NCBI RefSeq assembly: GCF_037440165.1
Contig: NZ_JBBIUQ010000013.1
Span: forward strand, 1 to 64,000
Origin: Ignavibacterium sp037440165
Lineage (GTDB): Bacteria > Bacteroidota > Ignavibacteria > Ignavibacteriales > Ignavibacteriaceae
DNA length: 64,000 nucleotides
Direction: 5' to 3'
The position numbers and the translations under genes are program-made. Positions 17,274 to 27,383 of this stretch are shown in pieces (position 1 is the stretch's first letter; each line of letters begins with the position of its first letter). A model generated the notes under the pieces. That model was not told where the DNA came from and ran no database searches. It worked only from the letters and a program-made list of their open reading frames with translations.

Positions 17274-18473
17274 ATGAACAAACTCACTATTGATAAAGTT
17301 GACTTAAAAGGAAAAAGAGTTCTTGTTCGTGTAGATTTTAATGTTCCTTTAGATGAGAACTTAAACATTACTGACGATACAAGAATTGTTGAATCACTTC
17401 CAACAATTAAAAAAATTATTGGTGATGGCGGTAAAGCAATTTTAATGAGCCATTTAGGTAGGCCGAAAGGTGGACCGAATCCAAAATACAGTTTAAAACC
17501 AACAGCTAAAAGATTAAGCGAGCTTTTAGGAAAGGAAGTTAAGCTTGCACCTGATTGTATTGGCGATGAAGTAAAAGAATTGGTAAATCAAATGCAGGAA
17601 GGTGATGTTTTGATTCTTGAAAATGTTCGGTTTCATCCTGAAGAAGAAAAGAATGATCCTGAGTTCGCAAAAAAACTTGCTGAACATGGTGATGTTTACA
17701 TTAACGATGCATTTGGAAGTGCACACAGAGCTCACGCATCAACTGAAGGCGTAACAAAATTTATAAAGATTAATGCTGCAGGTTATCTGATGCAAAAAGA
17801 ACTTGAGTATCTTGGCGCTGCTGTTTCAAATCCAAAAAGACCTTATGTTGCTATTTTAGGTGGTGCAAAAATATCCGGGAAAATTGATGTGATTAATAAT
17901 CTTTTTGATAAAGTTGACACACTTATTATTGGCGGTGGAATGGCTTTTACATTTTTCAAAGCTCAGGGAAAGGAAATCGGTAAATCTTTGCTTGAAGAAG
18001 AGAAAATTGAACTTGCAAAAGAAGTGCTTGAGAAAGCTAAAACTTCCGGAGTTAATTTTTTGCTTCCGGTTGATGTTGTTGTTGCTTCAGAATTCAATAA
18101 TGATTCGCCTGCCGCTGTTGTGAGTGTTGATGCAATTCCTTCTGATAAAACGGGATTGGATATTGGGCCAAAAACAATTAAGTTATTCATAGAAAAAATT
18201 CTTAAGGCTAAAACTGTAGTTTGGAACGGACCGATGGGTGTTTTTGAATTTGATAATTTTGCAAAAGGAACTTTTGCAATTGCAGAAGCATTGGCTGAAG
18301 CAACTACTATCGGTGCTGTTACTGTAATTGGCGGCGGTGATTCAGCTGCGGCTATTGCAAAAGCAGGATTGAAAGATAAAGTTTCGCATGTATCAACTGG
18401 TGGAGGTGCTTCCTTAGAATTTCTCGAAGGAAAAATTCTGCCTGGTGTTGCAGCATTAAATGATATTAACTAA
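17274..18473 (+). CDS. pgk: Phosphoglycerate kinase
   Basis: Second substrate-level phosphorylation partner of gap. VRVDFNVPLDE at about 18-28 is the N-terminal signature; SHLGRPKG, the substrate-binding histidine region near 60; ILGGAKISGKIDV and GGGDSAAAIAKAG are the nucleotide-domain motifs. The 399 aa length is normal. The start ATG follows a GCAGGTG ribosome site. It ends 12 bp before the rhomboid protease gene, which may be cotranscribed. Confidence 0.97.
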   Translation: MNKLTIDKVDLKGKRVLVRVDFNVPLDENLNITDDTRIVESLPTIKKIIGDGGKAILMSHLGRPKGGPNPKYSLKPTAKRLSELLGKEVKLAPDCIGDEVKELVNQMQEGDVLILENVRFHPEEEKNDPEFAKKLAEHGDVYINDAFGSAHRAHASTEGVTKFIKINAAGYLMQKELEYLGAAVSNPKRPYVAILGGAKISGKIDVINNLFDKVDTLIIGGGMAFTFFKAQGKEIGKSLLEEEKIELAKEVLEKAKTSGVNFLLPVDVVVASEFNNDSPAAVVSVDAIPSDKTGLDIGPKTIKLFIEKILKAKTVVWNGPMGVFEFDNFAKGTFAIAEALAEATTIGAVTVIGGGDSAAAIAKAGLKDKVSHVSTGGGASLEFLEGKILPGVAALNDIN

Positions 18474-18485
18474 TGAAGGAATAAC

Positions 18486-19409
18486 TTGAGTAATTATTAT
18501 CAACCAAGAGGATTTGGCAGGTTTAGTTTATTTCCGCCAGTAATCAAAAATTTATTGATTATAAATGCTGCTGTTTTTTTTGTCCAGATAATTATGGACA
18601 ATATTTCTTTTAATGGATATCCTGCTGCTTACATTCTTAACAGATGGTTTGCATTAAATCCCATCGGCGGACATGATTTTGCGGGATATCCATTTAATTT
18701 TCAAATTTGGCAGTTGATTACTTACCAGTTTATGCATGCCGGTTTTGGACACATCTTTTTTAACATGTTTGCTTTGTGGATGTTTGGAGCTGAAGTAGAA
18801 TATCTTCTTGGTTCAAAAAAATTTTTAATCTTCTATCTGTTTAGTGGAATAACTGCAGGAATACTTCATCTGTTTGTTTCACCTTTACTCGGAAGTCCTC
18901 TTGCTGTTACTATTGGAGCTTCAGGTGCTGTATTTGGTGTGATGACCGCGTTCGCAATGCTTTTCCCTGACAGATATATTTTCCTTTACTTCCTCATACC
19001 TGTAAAAGCAAAATATTTGATTGGCTTTTTGATAGTATTTGAATTCCTGGCTATTGACAGTGCTGCAAGCAATGTAGCTCATCTTGCACATTTGGGTGGT
19101 GCTTTATTCGGATTTCTTTTTATTCTCTTCGATAAAAGTAATCAGGTTGAGTTCAGAAATCTTTTCAGGAAATCTTATTATTACAAAAAGAAAACTCCAT
19201 CAGATTATAGTGAATATCCTTTTAGCAGCCGAAGTGATGACGATATTCAGGAAGCAAAGTATTATGACTTGAATAAAAAAGAAGATGATGAAACTGTTAC
19301 ACAGGAAGAGATTGATGCTATTTTAGATAAGATTAGCAAGTATGGATATCAGAAACTTACCGAAAGAGAAAAACGAATACTTTTTGAAGCAAGTAAAAAG
19401 ATGAAGTAA
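18486..19409 (+). CDS. Rhomboid family intramembrane serine protease
   Basis: Six membrane helices carry the rhomboid signature: HAGFGHIFFNMF (His84, His89 and Asn93), the catalytic Ser146 in GASGAVFG (144-151), and the catalytic His202 in HLAHLGG. These cleave single-pass membrane proteins inside the bilayer. A charged tail of about 75 residues (after 230) is predicted to be cytosolic and has a helical end (DAILDKISKYGYQKLTEREK) found in many Bacteroidota rhomboids. Start is TTG, 12 bp after pgk; the next gene begins 2 bp after its stop. Confidence 0.92.
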   Translation: MSNYYQPRGFGRFSLFPPVIKNLLIINAAVFFVQIIMDNISFNGYPAAYILNRWFALNPIGGHDFAGYPFNFQIWQLITYQFMHAGFGHIFFNMFALWMFGAEVEYLLGSKKFLIFYLFSGITAGILHLFVSPLLGSPLAVTIGASGAVFGVMTAFAMLFPDRYIFLYFLIPVKAKYLIGFLIVFEFLAIDSAASNVAHLAHLGGALFGFLFILFDKSNQVEFRNLFRKSYYYKKKTPSDYSEYPFSSRSDDDIQEAKYYDLNKKEDDETVTQEEIDAILDKISKYGYQKLTEREKRILFEASKKMK

Positions 19410-19410
19410 C

Positions 19411-19725
19411 TTGAAAAACTTCTATCACATTTTGTTACCTGGTCTGGCTCTGTTCATTTCCTGTGAAGATAAACCTGCAATTGAAGAAGATAAGTTTATT
19501 AAGGTTTATGCGGAACTTGTTTCAGTTCCGGATTCTGTTTCAGTTGACAGCGCTCAGTTTTCAATTTACAGAAAAAAAGTTTTTACTGAATTTAAACTCA
19601 CCGATGAGCAATATAAATCAACAATAGAATTTTATAACAAAGATCCGAAACGCTGGGAAGAGTTTTTTAAGAAGGTTGTTAAATATATCGAAGCTACTGA
19701 TGATTCATCTTCGAATCTGCCTTAA
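19411..19725 (+). CDS. Small lipoprotein, DUF4296-like
   Basis: A 104-residue lipoprotein with lipobox FISC (Cys18) after a short hydrophobic stretch. The remainder is a helical segment (EEDKFIKVYAELVSV, then FTEFKLTDEQYKSTIEFYNKDPKRWEEFF) that resembles the DUF4296 lipoproteins of Bacteroidota. Start is TTG, 2 bp after the rhomboid stop, so it is likely coexpressed with the protease. Its 3' end overlaps the convergent recQ gene by 32 bp. Function unknown. Confidence 0.72.
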   Translation: MKNFYHILLPGLALFISCEDKPAIEEDKFIKVYAELVSVPDSVSVDSAQFSIYRKKVFTEFKLTDEQYKSTIEFYNKDPKRWEEFFKKVVKYIEATDDSSSNLP

Positions 19726-22045
19726 TCTTTGCTATGGCAATTCTTAGAAGTTGAACAGAATACTTATCATTCAGTCTCTTCTTTAATTCTCTCAGATTTT
19801 CAAATCCTTTCTTCATTTCTTTTTCAATGATCTTCAAATCTGCATCACTGATTATTGTTTTAATTTCTGTTTCTGGATAATATCTTAAAATAGTTTCTAT
19901 TTGCATAGAAATTACTGCTTCCTCAAGTTTCCGGATACTTGCAATTTCCTTTAGTGAAAAATTTTTTTTCAGCAATTCAAAAGTTTCCTGAATGTTTTGG
20001 GGTAAAGGTTTTGCAGATTCATTGTTGTTTTGATTTTTATACTTTGTTATCACTTCAAGAAAATCATTCCCGACTTTATTAAACATTCGGTTTGTGAATC
20101 CATCAATCATCATCAGTTTGAATTTGTTATCTGGTTTTAGCCTTGAGATTTTTGCGAGAACATTATCAGGACAAATAAGATTGGGAGTTTGCATAAATTT
20201 TTTAGAAACAGTTTTTCTGACTTCATTTAACTGATGAAATAGCTCAAGGTTTTTATCATAATCATAATCTGAAATTTTTTTTTCTTCAGGAGTTTCTGAA
20301 ATAATACTGAAAATATTTTGAATTGGATTTTCCGAATTACAATTATCGCACTTGCCGCAGGAGTAATTCTCTGTATTCTGACCAAAGTAATTCAAAATGT
20401 ATTTAAACCTGCAATCTATTACATCTGCAAGCATTCTCATCTTTTCAAGTTTCTCATGAGCGAATAAATAAAGCTCATTAATCAATTTGTAGTTCAACTT
20501 TAAATTTTCTTTTGCAACTCTTGGCTGTAATAAAGTAATAGTCTCTTGTCCATTCAAACTAATGAATTCAACAAAACCGATATCACTGAGTAAGACAAAT
20601 AATTCTCTTTGTAAATCTTTAGATAAACCAGTATTGCTTTCAATCAGCTTATAATCAATTGCAATTCTCAGACTAAAAATTTTTCCACCATAATTTCTGA
20701 TGAGGAAAAGTACGAGATCTTTTAATTCATCGTTGTCAGTGGATTTCAGAAATTGCTTGAGCTTGTTTGGTTCTATAAGAAATTTTATTGTGTCATTCGA
20801 AATGAAAGTGGAATTAACTTTCAGATAACCGGCACTTTCAAGATAAGTTAAAGCTGAGTGTAACAATCCTGAAGAGAGATTTTGTTTTAAGTAGAGATTA
20901 AGAAAATCTCGATTAATAGGAATATTTTTATCAGGCAAAGAACCGACAGCAACCTGAGAAAAATCACATATACCGGCATAGATTTGCTGAATAAATTCTT
21001 TTTTCGGATAAGCTGATTCGATAAAATATTTGTGAATCTGAAGATCCTTTTCATCAAACAGTAAAATTGCTGATGATGGTTTACCATCCCTTCCAGCTCG
21101 ACCAATTTCCTGATAATAATTTTCAATTGAACCCGGAATATCATAATGAATAACAGTTCTGATATCGCTTTTATCTATGCCCATTCCAAAAGCGTTTGTT
21201 GCAATAATGATTGGAATTTTTCCGGCAATGAATTCTTCCTGAATTTTTCGTCTTATAAAATTGTTCAATCCAGCGTGATAATAGTCTGATTTAATTTTAT
21301 TAAGATTTAAATATTCATTCAGACTTTCAGCTTTCTTTCTTGATGAAACATAAATAATTACAGGTCTCTGATGTGTGTTTAATATTTCAAGAAGTTTTTC
21401 TCTTTTCTTTGAAATTTTAATGACACTTACTGCAATATTTTCTCTCTCAAAACCTTTTACAATTACCTTTGGATTTTTTATTCCAAGCTGTTTGATTATA
21501 TCCTGAACAACTTCCGGAGTTGCAGTTGCAGTAAACGCAGAAACTTTTTTAATACCTGTAAATTCGATGAAGGATTTTAATTTAGTGTAACTTGGTCTGA
21601 AATTATGTCCCCATTCACTTATGCAATGAGCTTCATCAACAAATAAATATGAAGGCTTCATAGATTTCAGCCTTTCAGCAAATTCCTTTGATTCAAGTCG
21701 TTCCGGGGCAACATACAGCAATTTATTTTTACCAAAAGCCGTTTCGTTAAGAATTTTTTCAATTTCTATCCATTCCAAAGTGCTGTTTATAAAAGCTGCG
21801 ATTTCTTTCTTCTTATTTAATGAATCAACCTGATCTTTCATTAGAGCAATTAAAGGCGAGATAACGATTGAATAGTTTTCAGCAATCAAAGCCGGGATTT
21901 GATAACAGACTGATTTTCCTGCACCTGTTGGTAATACTGCGATAACATTTTCACCTTTTAAAATTTCTAAAATAATCTCTTCCTGCAAAGGTCTGAAGGA
22001 ATCATATCCAAAAAATTCTTTTAATATTTCCCGAGCTTTTTCCAT
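19694..22045 (-). CDS. recQ: ATP-dependent DNA helicase RecQ
   Basis: A 3'-5' helicase for fork repair and recombination. TGAGKS at 40-45 is Walker A and DEAH at 137-140 Walker B; motif VI is YYQEIGRAGRDG. The RecQ zinc site is present (a Cys in DCRFKY, then CGKCDNC), followed by an RQC winged helix, an HRDC domain (FHQLNEVRKTVSKKFMQ) and a terminal helix-turn-helix block (about 690-780). The 783 aa exceed the usual 600-730, because of this extra C-terminal region. The gene is monocistronic and convergent with the small lipoprotein. Confidence 0.95.
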   Translation of the reverse strand: MEKAREILKEFFGYDSFRPLQEEIILEILKGENVIAVLPTGAGKSVCYQIPALIAENYSIVISPLIALMKDQVDSLNKKKEIAAFINSTLEWIEIEKILNETAFGKNKLLYVAPERLESKEFAERLKSMKPSYLFVDEAHCISEWGHNFRPSYTKLKSFIEFTGIKKVSAFTATATPEVVQDIIKQLGIKNPKVIVKGFERENIAVSVIKISKKREKLLEILNTHQRPVIIYVSSRKKAESLNEYLNLNKIKSDYYHAGLNNFIRRKIQEEFIAGKIPIIIATNAFGMGIDKSDIRTVIHYDIPGSIENYYQEIGRAGRDGKPSSAILLFDEKDLQIHKYFIESAYPKKEFIQQIYAGICDFSQVAVGSLPDKNIPINRDFLNLYLKQNLSSGLLHSALTYLESAGYLKVNSTFISNDTIKFLIEPNKLKQFLKSTDNDELKDLVLFLIRNYGGKIFSLRIAIDYKLIESNTGLSKDLQRELFVLLSDIGFVEFISLNGQETITLLQPRVAKENLKLNYKLINELYLFAHEKLEKMRMLADVIDCRFKYILNYFGQNTENYSCGKCDNCNSENPIQNIFSIISETPEEKKISDYDYDKNLELFHQLNEVRKTVSKKFMQTPNLICPDNVLAKISRLKPDNKFKLMMIDGFTNRMFNKVGNDFLEVITKYKNQNNNESAKPLPQNIQETFELLKKNFSLKEIASIRKLEEAVISMQIETILRYYPETEIKTIISDADLKIIEKEMKKGFENLRELKKRLNDKYSVQLLRIAIAKIKADSKMNHQ

Positions 22046-22188
22046 TTAACAAATTTTACTTATTCAAGGGTAAAATCTACAAAAAAAAATTAATGAGATA
22101 AGAAATTTTTCGAAAATAAAATTAGAAATGATGGCTTAAAAAATGAATTAAAAAAACATACTTTTCAGAATCATAGGGGAATGAATGT

Positions 22189-24972
22189 ATGAAAAAATTT
22201 TATGTTTTGTTATTACTAATATTGACTAGCGGTTTCCTGAATTCACAGCTCAGATACACCGATCAACTAAAACCTACCAGCATTTTCACAGAGGCACCAG
22301 AAGATGTAAAAAATACTAAACCTTTTATGAGGCAATGGTGGTTCTATGAGCAACGAGCTTATCCGGATGATTTTATTCCCGAGGATGCTTATAGAAATGC
22401 ATTGTCGGAAAGAGATCAGCTTAGAATTAATTATAAGCAGATGGATATTCCAATTTTCACCTGGGTAAGTTTAGGTCCAACTCCAGGAGCATATTTTGGT
22501 TATGGAAATATTTCGAGCAGAATAGTATCTGGTGCCTACGATCCGAACAACCCGAATGTTATTTATATCGGTCCGGCTAACGGTGGTGTTTGGAAATCAA
22601 CAGATGGTGGAATAACCTGGTCAGCTTTGACTGATGATCAGGTTTCAATGTCAATGGGTGCAATTGCAATTGATCCGGCAAACTCAAATATAATTTATGC
22701 GGGAACAGGTGAAGCAACCTACAGCGGCGTTTCTTATTATGGAAGAGGATTGTTGAAATCAACAGATGCTGGAATAAGCTGGACTAATTATACTTCAGGT
22801 TTACCATCATCAACATATTTTTCACGATTGAAAATCAGACCAAATAATTCCAGTCATCTTTTAGCTGCTTTGGGAAGTTCTGGATTATACAGAAGCACTA
22901 ACGCCGGACAGAGCTGGGCTCAAATTCTAAGCGGAAGAGTTGATGATGTAATATTTTCACCATCTGGAGATACTGCTTTTGCGGTTGGTTCAGGAATTGG
23001 AATAAGAAGATCTATAATTGGTGGTCAAACTTTTTCAACTTTCGGAAGCAATCTTCCATCAGGTACAAGAACACATTTCGATTTGTGTCTCTCAAATCCT
23101 GCTTATATGTACGCTGCGGTTTATGCTTCAAGTCAGGTTAATATATACAAATCAACTGATTATGGTCTTAACTGGACTTCAATTACTCCTGCCACTAGTT
23201 TTCAGAATTTAGCGGGTCAAGGATGGTACGATTTATATTGTTTTGTAAATCCGAAAAATCCGAATAAAGTTTATGTAGGCACGATTGATATTTTCCGTTC
23301 TACTAATGGAGTTAATTTCACCAACATTACAAATGGTTATGCTGGTGGATATGTTCATGTTGATCAACATTATTTATTCTTTCATCCGACCGATGAAAAT
23401 ACTTTTATAGTTTGTAATGATGGCGGAATTTGGAAAACCACAAACAATGGAAATACATTTTCAAATCTGAATCAGAATTTAACATTAACTCAGTTTTACA
23501 GAATCGCCGCAAGTCCCTTTACACCGAGCAGAATTTTAGGTGGAACACAAGACAACGGAACTCAGCAAACTTTTTCTACATTAAACTGGTCAGCTGCTTA
23601 TGGTGGCGATGGCGGAGTAGTTTGCTTCAATCCTTTCAATTCAAATTTCATTTTAGGTGAAACACAAAACGGAGGAATATTCAGAACAACTAATGGTGGA
23701 AGTTCTTGGAGTCAGGCACAAAGCGGATTAAATATGAGTGAAAATGTTGCCTGGATTGCACCAATTATTGTTCACCCAACTATTTCAGGAACATTTTATT
23801 CTGCCAGAACAAGTGTTTACAGAACTACTGATAATGGTGGAAGTTGGGCTGCTATCTCTTCGCCTTTAAATGGTACAAGTGCAATCAGAGAAATGGCAAT
23901 AAGTAAAACTAATCCTAATTTAATGTTTGCAACCTCTGGAACATTGATCTTCAAATCATCAGACGGCGGAGTCAATTGGACAAATGTTACAACAGGATTA
24001 CCAAACAGAACAATAACATCTGTTTATGTTCATCCACAAGATGAAAACATTGTGTTATTAACATTTTCCGGATTCGGTACAGATAAAGTATATAAATCCA
24101 CAAATGGCGGAAGCAGCTGGGTTTCAATTGATGGACCGCTGCCTGATGCACCAGTGAATGATATATTTATTTACACTGATAATCTTGTCAAACCGAACAC
24201 TTATTTTGTTGCGACTGATATTGGTGTCTTTATAACAGATGACAATGGTGTCAGCTGGGTAGAACTTCCAAGCGGATTACCAAACACTGTGATTATGCAT
24301 CTTGACTATTCGCCATCAACAAAAATGCTTCGTGCTGCAACACATGGAAGAGGTGTTTACGAAGCATTCATTAGTTTCGATATTCCTGTTGAACTGACTT
24401 CATTCACAGCTTCGCTTGAAAAGCAAAAGGTTGTTTTAGTTTGGTCAACTGCAACGGAAACTAATAATTCACATTTTGAGATTGAGAGAAAATTAAAGAA
24501 CAGAGACTGGGAAAAAATCAGCGAAATAAATGGTGCTGGTACAACAACTATTCCTCAAACATATTCATTTGAGGATGATTTATCATTTACGATGTATGAT
24601 GGAAAAATTCTCTATCGGTTGAAACAAATTGATTTTGACGGCTCATTCAGCTATTCTAAAATTGTTTCAGTTGATGTAAAGATGATACCAGATAAATTTT
24701 CATTATCACAGAATTATCCTAATCCCTTCAATCCCATTACAAAAATCAGATATTCAATACCTTATTTAGAGATGGTAAATCATACTGTCTCGACTACATT
24801 GAAAGTATACGATATACTTGGGAATGAAGTAACAACATTAGTTAATGAGGAAAAAACTGCCGGATACTATGAAGTTGAATGGGACGCATATCAAATGAGA
24901 TCAGGTGTTTATTTTTACCGAATGGAAGTTGGTTCATTTAATCAGATAAAAAAAATGACACTAATCAGATAA
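22189..24972 (+). CDS. Large secreted multi-propeller (BNR repeat) protein with T9SS sorting domain
   Basis: Signal peptide to about residue 20, then at least ten Asp-box motifs (STDGGITW, STDAGISW, STNAGQSW, STDYGLNW, TTNGGSSW, TTDNGGSW, SSDGGVNW, STNGGSSW, DDNGVSW) forming one or two sortilin-like beta propellers (about 60-730). A beta-sandwich segment starting VELTSFTASLEKQKVVLVW follows, and the last 90 residues (FSLSQNYPNPFNPITKIRY, then GVYFYRMEVG) are a type A T9SS sorting domain. It is exported and probably surface-attached; ligand unknown. A strong terminator follows, so it looks monocistronic. Confidence 0.9.
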   Translation: MKKFYVLLLLILTSGFLNSQLRYTDQLKPTSIFTEAPEDVKNTKPFMRQWWFYEQRAYPDDFIPEDAYRNALSERDQLRINYKQMDIPIFTWVSLGPTPGAYFGYGNISSRIVSGAYDPNNPNVIYIGPANGGVWKSTDGGITWSALTDDQVSMSMGAIAIDPANSNIIYAGTGEATYSGVSYYGRGLLKSTDAGISWTNYTSGLPSSTYFSRLKIRPNNSSHLLAALGSSGLYRSTNAGQSWAQILSGRVDDVIFSPSGDTAFAVGSGIGIRRSIIGGQTFSTFGSNLPSGTRTHFDLCLSNPAYMYAAVYASSQVNIYKSTDYGLNWTSITPATSFQNLAGQGWYDLYCFVNPKNPNKVYVGTIDIFRSTNGVNFTNITNGYAGGYVHVDQHYLFFHPTDENTFIVCNDGGIWKTTNNGNTFSNLNQNLTLTQFYRIAASPFTPSRILGGTQDNGTQQTFSTLNWSAAYGGDGGVVCFNPFNSNFILGETQNGGIFRTTNGGSSWSQAQSGLNMSENVAWIAPIIVHPTISGTFYSARTSVYRTTDNGGSWAAISSPLNGTSAIREMAISKTNPNLMFATSGTLIFKSSDGGVNWTNVTTGLPNRTITSVYVHPQDENIVLLTFSGFGTDKVYKSTNGGSSWVSIDGPLPDAPVNDIFIYTDNLVKPNTYFVATDIGVFITDDNGVSWVELPSGLPNTVIMHLDYSPSTKMLRAATHGRGVYEAFISFDIPVELTSFTASLEKQKVVLVWSTATETNNSHFEIERKLKNRDWEKISEINGAGTTTIPQTYSFEDDLSFTMYDGKILYRLKQIDFDGSFSYSKIVSVDVKMIPDKFSLSQNYPNPFNPITKIRYSIPYLEMVNHTVSTTLKVYDILGNEVTTLVNEEKTAGYYEVEWDAYQMRSGVYFYRMEVGSFNQIKKMTLIR

Positions 24973-24979
24973 CTGTAAG

Positions 24980-25002
24980 AAGCTGCCGGTGGGCAGCTTT
25001 TT
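24980..25002 (+). terminator. Rho-independent terminator
   Basis: AAGCTGCC (24980-24987), loop GGTG, GGCAGCTT (24992-24999), then a T run. It is a textbook terminator 8 bp past the stop of the large T9SS protein. Confidence 0.9.
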
Positions 25003-25175
25003 CTCGCTCTGCATCAACCTCTCGCAAACTGCTTATAAAAGAAGTTTATTTATTCTTAAATTTGGAGCAACAATTAAATGCATTATGCTTTTGTATGCAT
25101 ACCAAAATACTTTTAGTCATTTCGACATGAAAAAACATTCATCAAATCAATCGGAAAAAATTTTAAGGGGTAATT

Positions 25176-26114
25176 ATGCAAAAAGATAAGTTAAGATTAG
25201 AAGACTTACTTGAATCTGCTGTCTCAAATGTTCAGGATGACAGAATCAATTCAGTAGCAATAATTGGCGCAGGTGTTATGGGCCAGGGAATTGGACAGAC
25301 TATTGCTTCCAGTGGAATGGAAGTTACAATCATTGAAAAAAGCAACGAACAACTAAATTGGGCAAAATCTCAATTAGGTGAAACGATCGATAGAGAAATC
25401 AAGCGTTGGTCTATGACCAATTCAGAAAAGAAAGCAATCTTCAGCAGAATAACCTGGGATGTTGATATCACAAAAATTCGGGATTGCGACCTAGTTATCG
25501 AAGCAGTTGATGAAGACTTCGATTTGAAAGTTAAAATTTTTAAAGAGATGGATAAGCATGCAAAGAAAGAAGCAATATTTGTTTCCAATACTTCTACACT
25601 ATCTCTAACAAAAATTTCAGAGACAACTTCTCGACCTGATAAAGTAATTGGAATGCATTTTCTGAATCCTGTTCCAAAAGTTCCGTTAGTTGAAATTGTT
25701 AAGTGTCTTCACACCTCAAATGAAACTGTAAAAAAAGTGAAAGACTTTGCAAACAGAATCGGTAAAACTCCTGTTGAAGTTTATGAATATCCTGGTTTTG
25801 TAACAACCCGTGCAATAGTTCCATTACTGAACGAAGCAATGTACATTTTGCTCGAAGGCGTTGCAACGGCTAAAGATATTGATACTGCAATGCGTCTTGG
25901 TTATAATTTCCAATATGGACCGTTGGAAATGGCTGATATGATGGGTCTTGATGAAGTTCTCGCCTGGATGGAAACTTTATGGAAAACTTTAGGAGAACCG
26001 AGATACAGAGCTTGTCCAATTTTACGAAAACTTGTTCGAGAGAGAAAACTCGGCCGAAAGACAGGTGAAGGTTTTTATAAATACGATCAGCATGGCAATA
26101 AAATAATTGATTAA
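25176..26114 (+). CDS. 3-Hydroxyacyl-CoA dehydrogenase
   Basis: NAD-dependent oxidation of 3-hydroxyacyl-CoA (or the reverse). IIGAGVMGQGIGQTIA at about 29-44 is the NAD fold; SNTSTLSLTKI, GMHFLNPVPKVPLVEIV (catalytic His and Glu) and LGRKTGEGFYKY are family blocks. The family usually has PGFVVNR with a catalytic-site Asn; here it reads PGFVTTR, as in some divergent subgroups, so activity or specificity may differ. An N-terminal extension of about 25 residues precedes the fold. The ATG has an AAGGGG ribosome site. Acetate kinase follows 31 bp downstream. Confidence 0.85.
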   Translation: MQKDKLRLEDLLESAVSNVQDDRINSVAIIGAGVMGQGIGQTIASSGMEVTIIEKSNEQLNWAKSQLGETIDREIKRWSMTNSEKKAIFSRITWDVDITKIRDCDLVIEAVDEDFDLKVKIFKEMDKHAKKEAIFVSNTSTLSLTKISETTSRPDKVIGMHFLNPVPKVPLVEIVKCLHTSNETVKKVKDFANRIGKTPVEVYEYPGFVTTRAIVPLLNEAMYILLEGVATAKDIDTAMRLGYNFQYGPLEMADMMGLDEVLAWMETLWKTLGEPRYRACPILRKLVRERKLGRKTGEGFYKYDQHGNKIID

Positions 26115-26145
26115 TATTCTGGGGAAAAATTAAAAGGTAAATCAG

Positions 26146-27345
26146 ATGAAAGTTTTAGTTTTAAATTGCGGCAGTTCATCAGTTAAATATCAGTTTATTG
26201 ATACTGATAAAAAACTTGCATTGGCAAAAGGATTAGTCGACAGAATCGGTATGGCTGGCGCTGTTCTTTCACATCAAAGATATGATGGTGATCAGATTAA
26301 GATTAGCGGCGAGATACTTGATCATCAGATTGCTATTGAATATGTACTTGCAGTATTGCTGAGTAAAAATCACGGTGTTATTGATGATAAAAAAGATATT
26401 GAAGCAGTCGGACACAGAGTAGTTCACGGAGGTGAAACTTTTTCCGGTTCAGTTTTGATTACAGATGAAGTTATAAAAGCTTTGCAGGATAATATCGAAC
26501 TTGCACCGCTGCACAATCCACCGAACATTAAAGGAATTCAGGCAGCAACAAGAATACTTCCGGGAACACCTCAAGTTGGTGTATTTGATACTGCGTTTCA
26601 TTCACATATGCCGCCAAAAGCTTATTTATATGGAATTCCTTATGAACTTTATCGCAAATACAAAATCAGAAGATATGGATTTCACGGGACTTCTCATCTT
26701 TTTGTTTCTCACAAAGCAGCAGAGATGATGGGAAGAAAGTATGAAGATTTGAAAATCATTACGGCACATCTTGGGAACGGTTGCAGTATGGCAGCAGTTA
26801 ATAAAGGAATTTCTGTTGATACAACCATGGGATTTACTCCACTCGAAGGTTTATTGATGGGAACAAGAAGCGGTGATCTTGATCCACAGGTTATACTTTA
26901 TGTTATGGGTAAAGAAGGATTGTCATTAAACGAAGCTGCAACAATGCTCAATAAACACAGTGGTGTAATCGGTATCAGCGGAGAGAGCAGTGATATGCGG
27001 GAAATCCTCGCTGCTGTTAAAGATCAGCATCAACGTGCAAAACATGCTTTTGATATTTTCTGTTACAGAATTAAAAAATATGTTGGAGCTTATGCTTCAG
27101 CTATGGGTGGATTTGATGCACTCGTATTTACAGGAGGTATAGGAGAAAATTCTTACGAAGTTAGAGAAGAGGTTTGCAGAGATATGGAATTTATGGGAAT
27201 TCAGCTGGATCATTTACGTAATCAGAACAATAGTGAACTTATTTCAACTGATTCGTCTAAAGTAAAAGTTTTCAGAATTCCGACTAATGAAGAATTGGTT
27301 ATCGCTTTGGATACAGCAGATATTGTTAGCAGCAGTGCGAAATAA
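26146..27345 (+). CDS. ackA: Acetate kinase
   Basis: Interconverts acetate plus ATP with acetyl phosphate. VLNCGSSSVKYQ at about 4-15 is the first phosphate-binding loop; GHRVVHGGE, FDTAFH, RRYGFHGTSH and GTRSGDLDP are present in order, as is FTGGIGENS near the end. The length, 399 aa, is standard. Phosphotransacetylase is not adjacent, so its partner lies outside the window. It is within a plus-strand cluster of acyl-CoA and redox genes (25176-29772). Confidence 0.95.
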   Translation: MKVLVLNCGSSSVKYQFIDTDKKLALAKGLVDRIGMAGAVLSHQRYDGDQIKISGEILDHQIAIEYVLAVLLSKNHGVIDDKKDIEAVGHRVVHGGETFSGSVLITDEVIKALQDNIELAPLHNPPNIKGIQAATRILPGTPQVGVFDTAFHSHMPPKAYLYGIPYELYRKYKIRRYGFHGTSHLFVSHKAAEMMGRKYEDLKIITAHLGNGCSMAAVNKGISVDTTMGFTPLEGLLMGTRSGDLDPQVILYVMGKEGLSLNEAATMLNKHSGVIGISGESSDMREILAAVKDQHQRAKHAFDIFCYRIKKYVGAYASAMGGFDALVFTGGIGENSYEVREEVCRDMEFMGIQLDHLRNQNNSELISTDSSKVKVFRIPTNEELVIALDTADIVSSSAK

Positions 27346-27383
27346 TCCACAGATCTTTTCAATAAAATATTAGAGGCGATTTT

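Noticed and set aside
24989..25189. Small plus-strand ORF (66 codons)
   Set aside because: It overlaps the terminator at 24980-25002 and the next gene's start, and its product shows no recognisable domain or signal.
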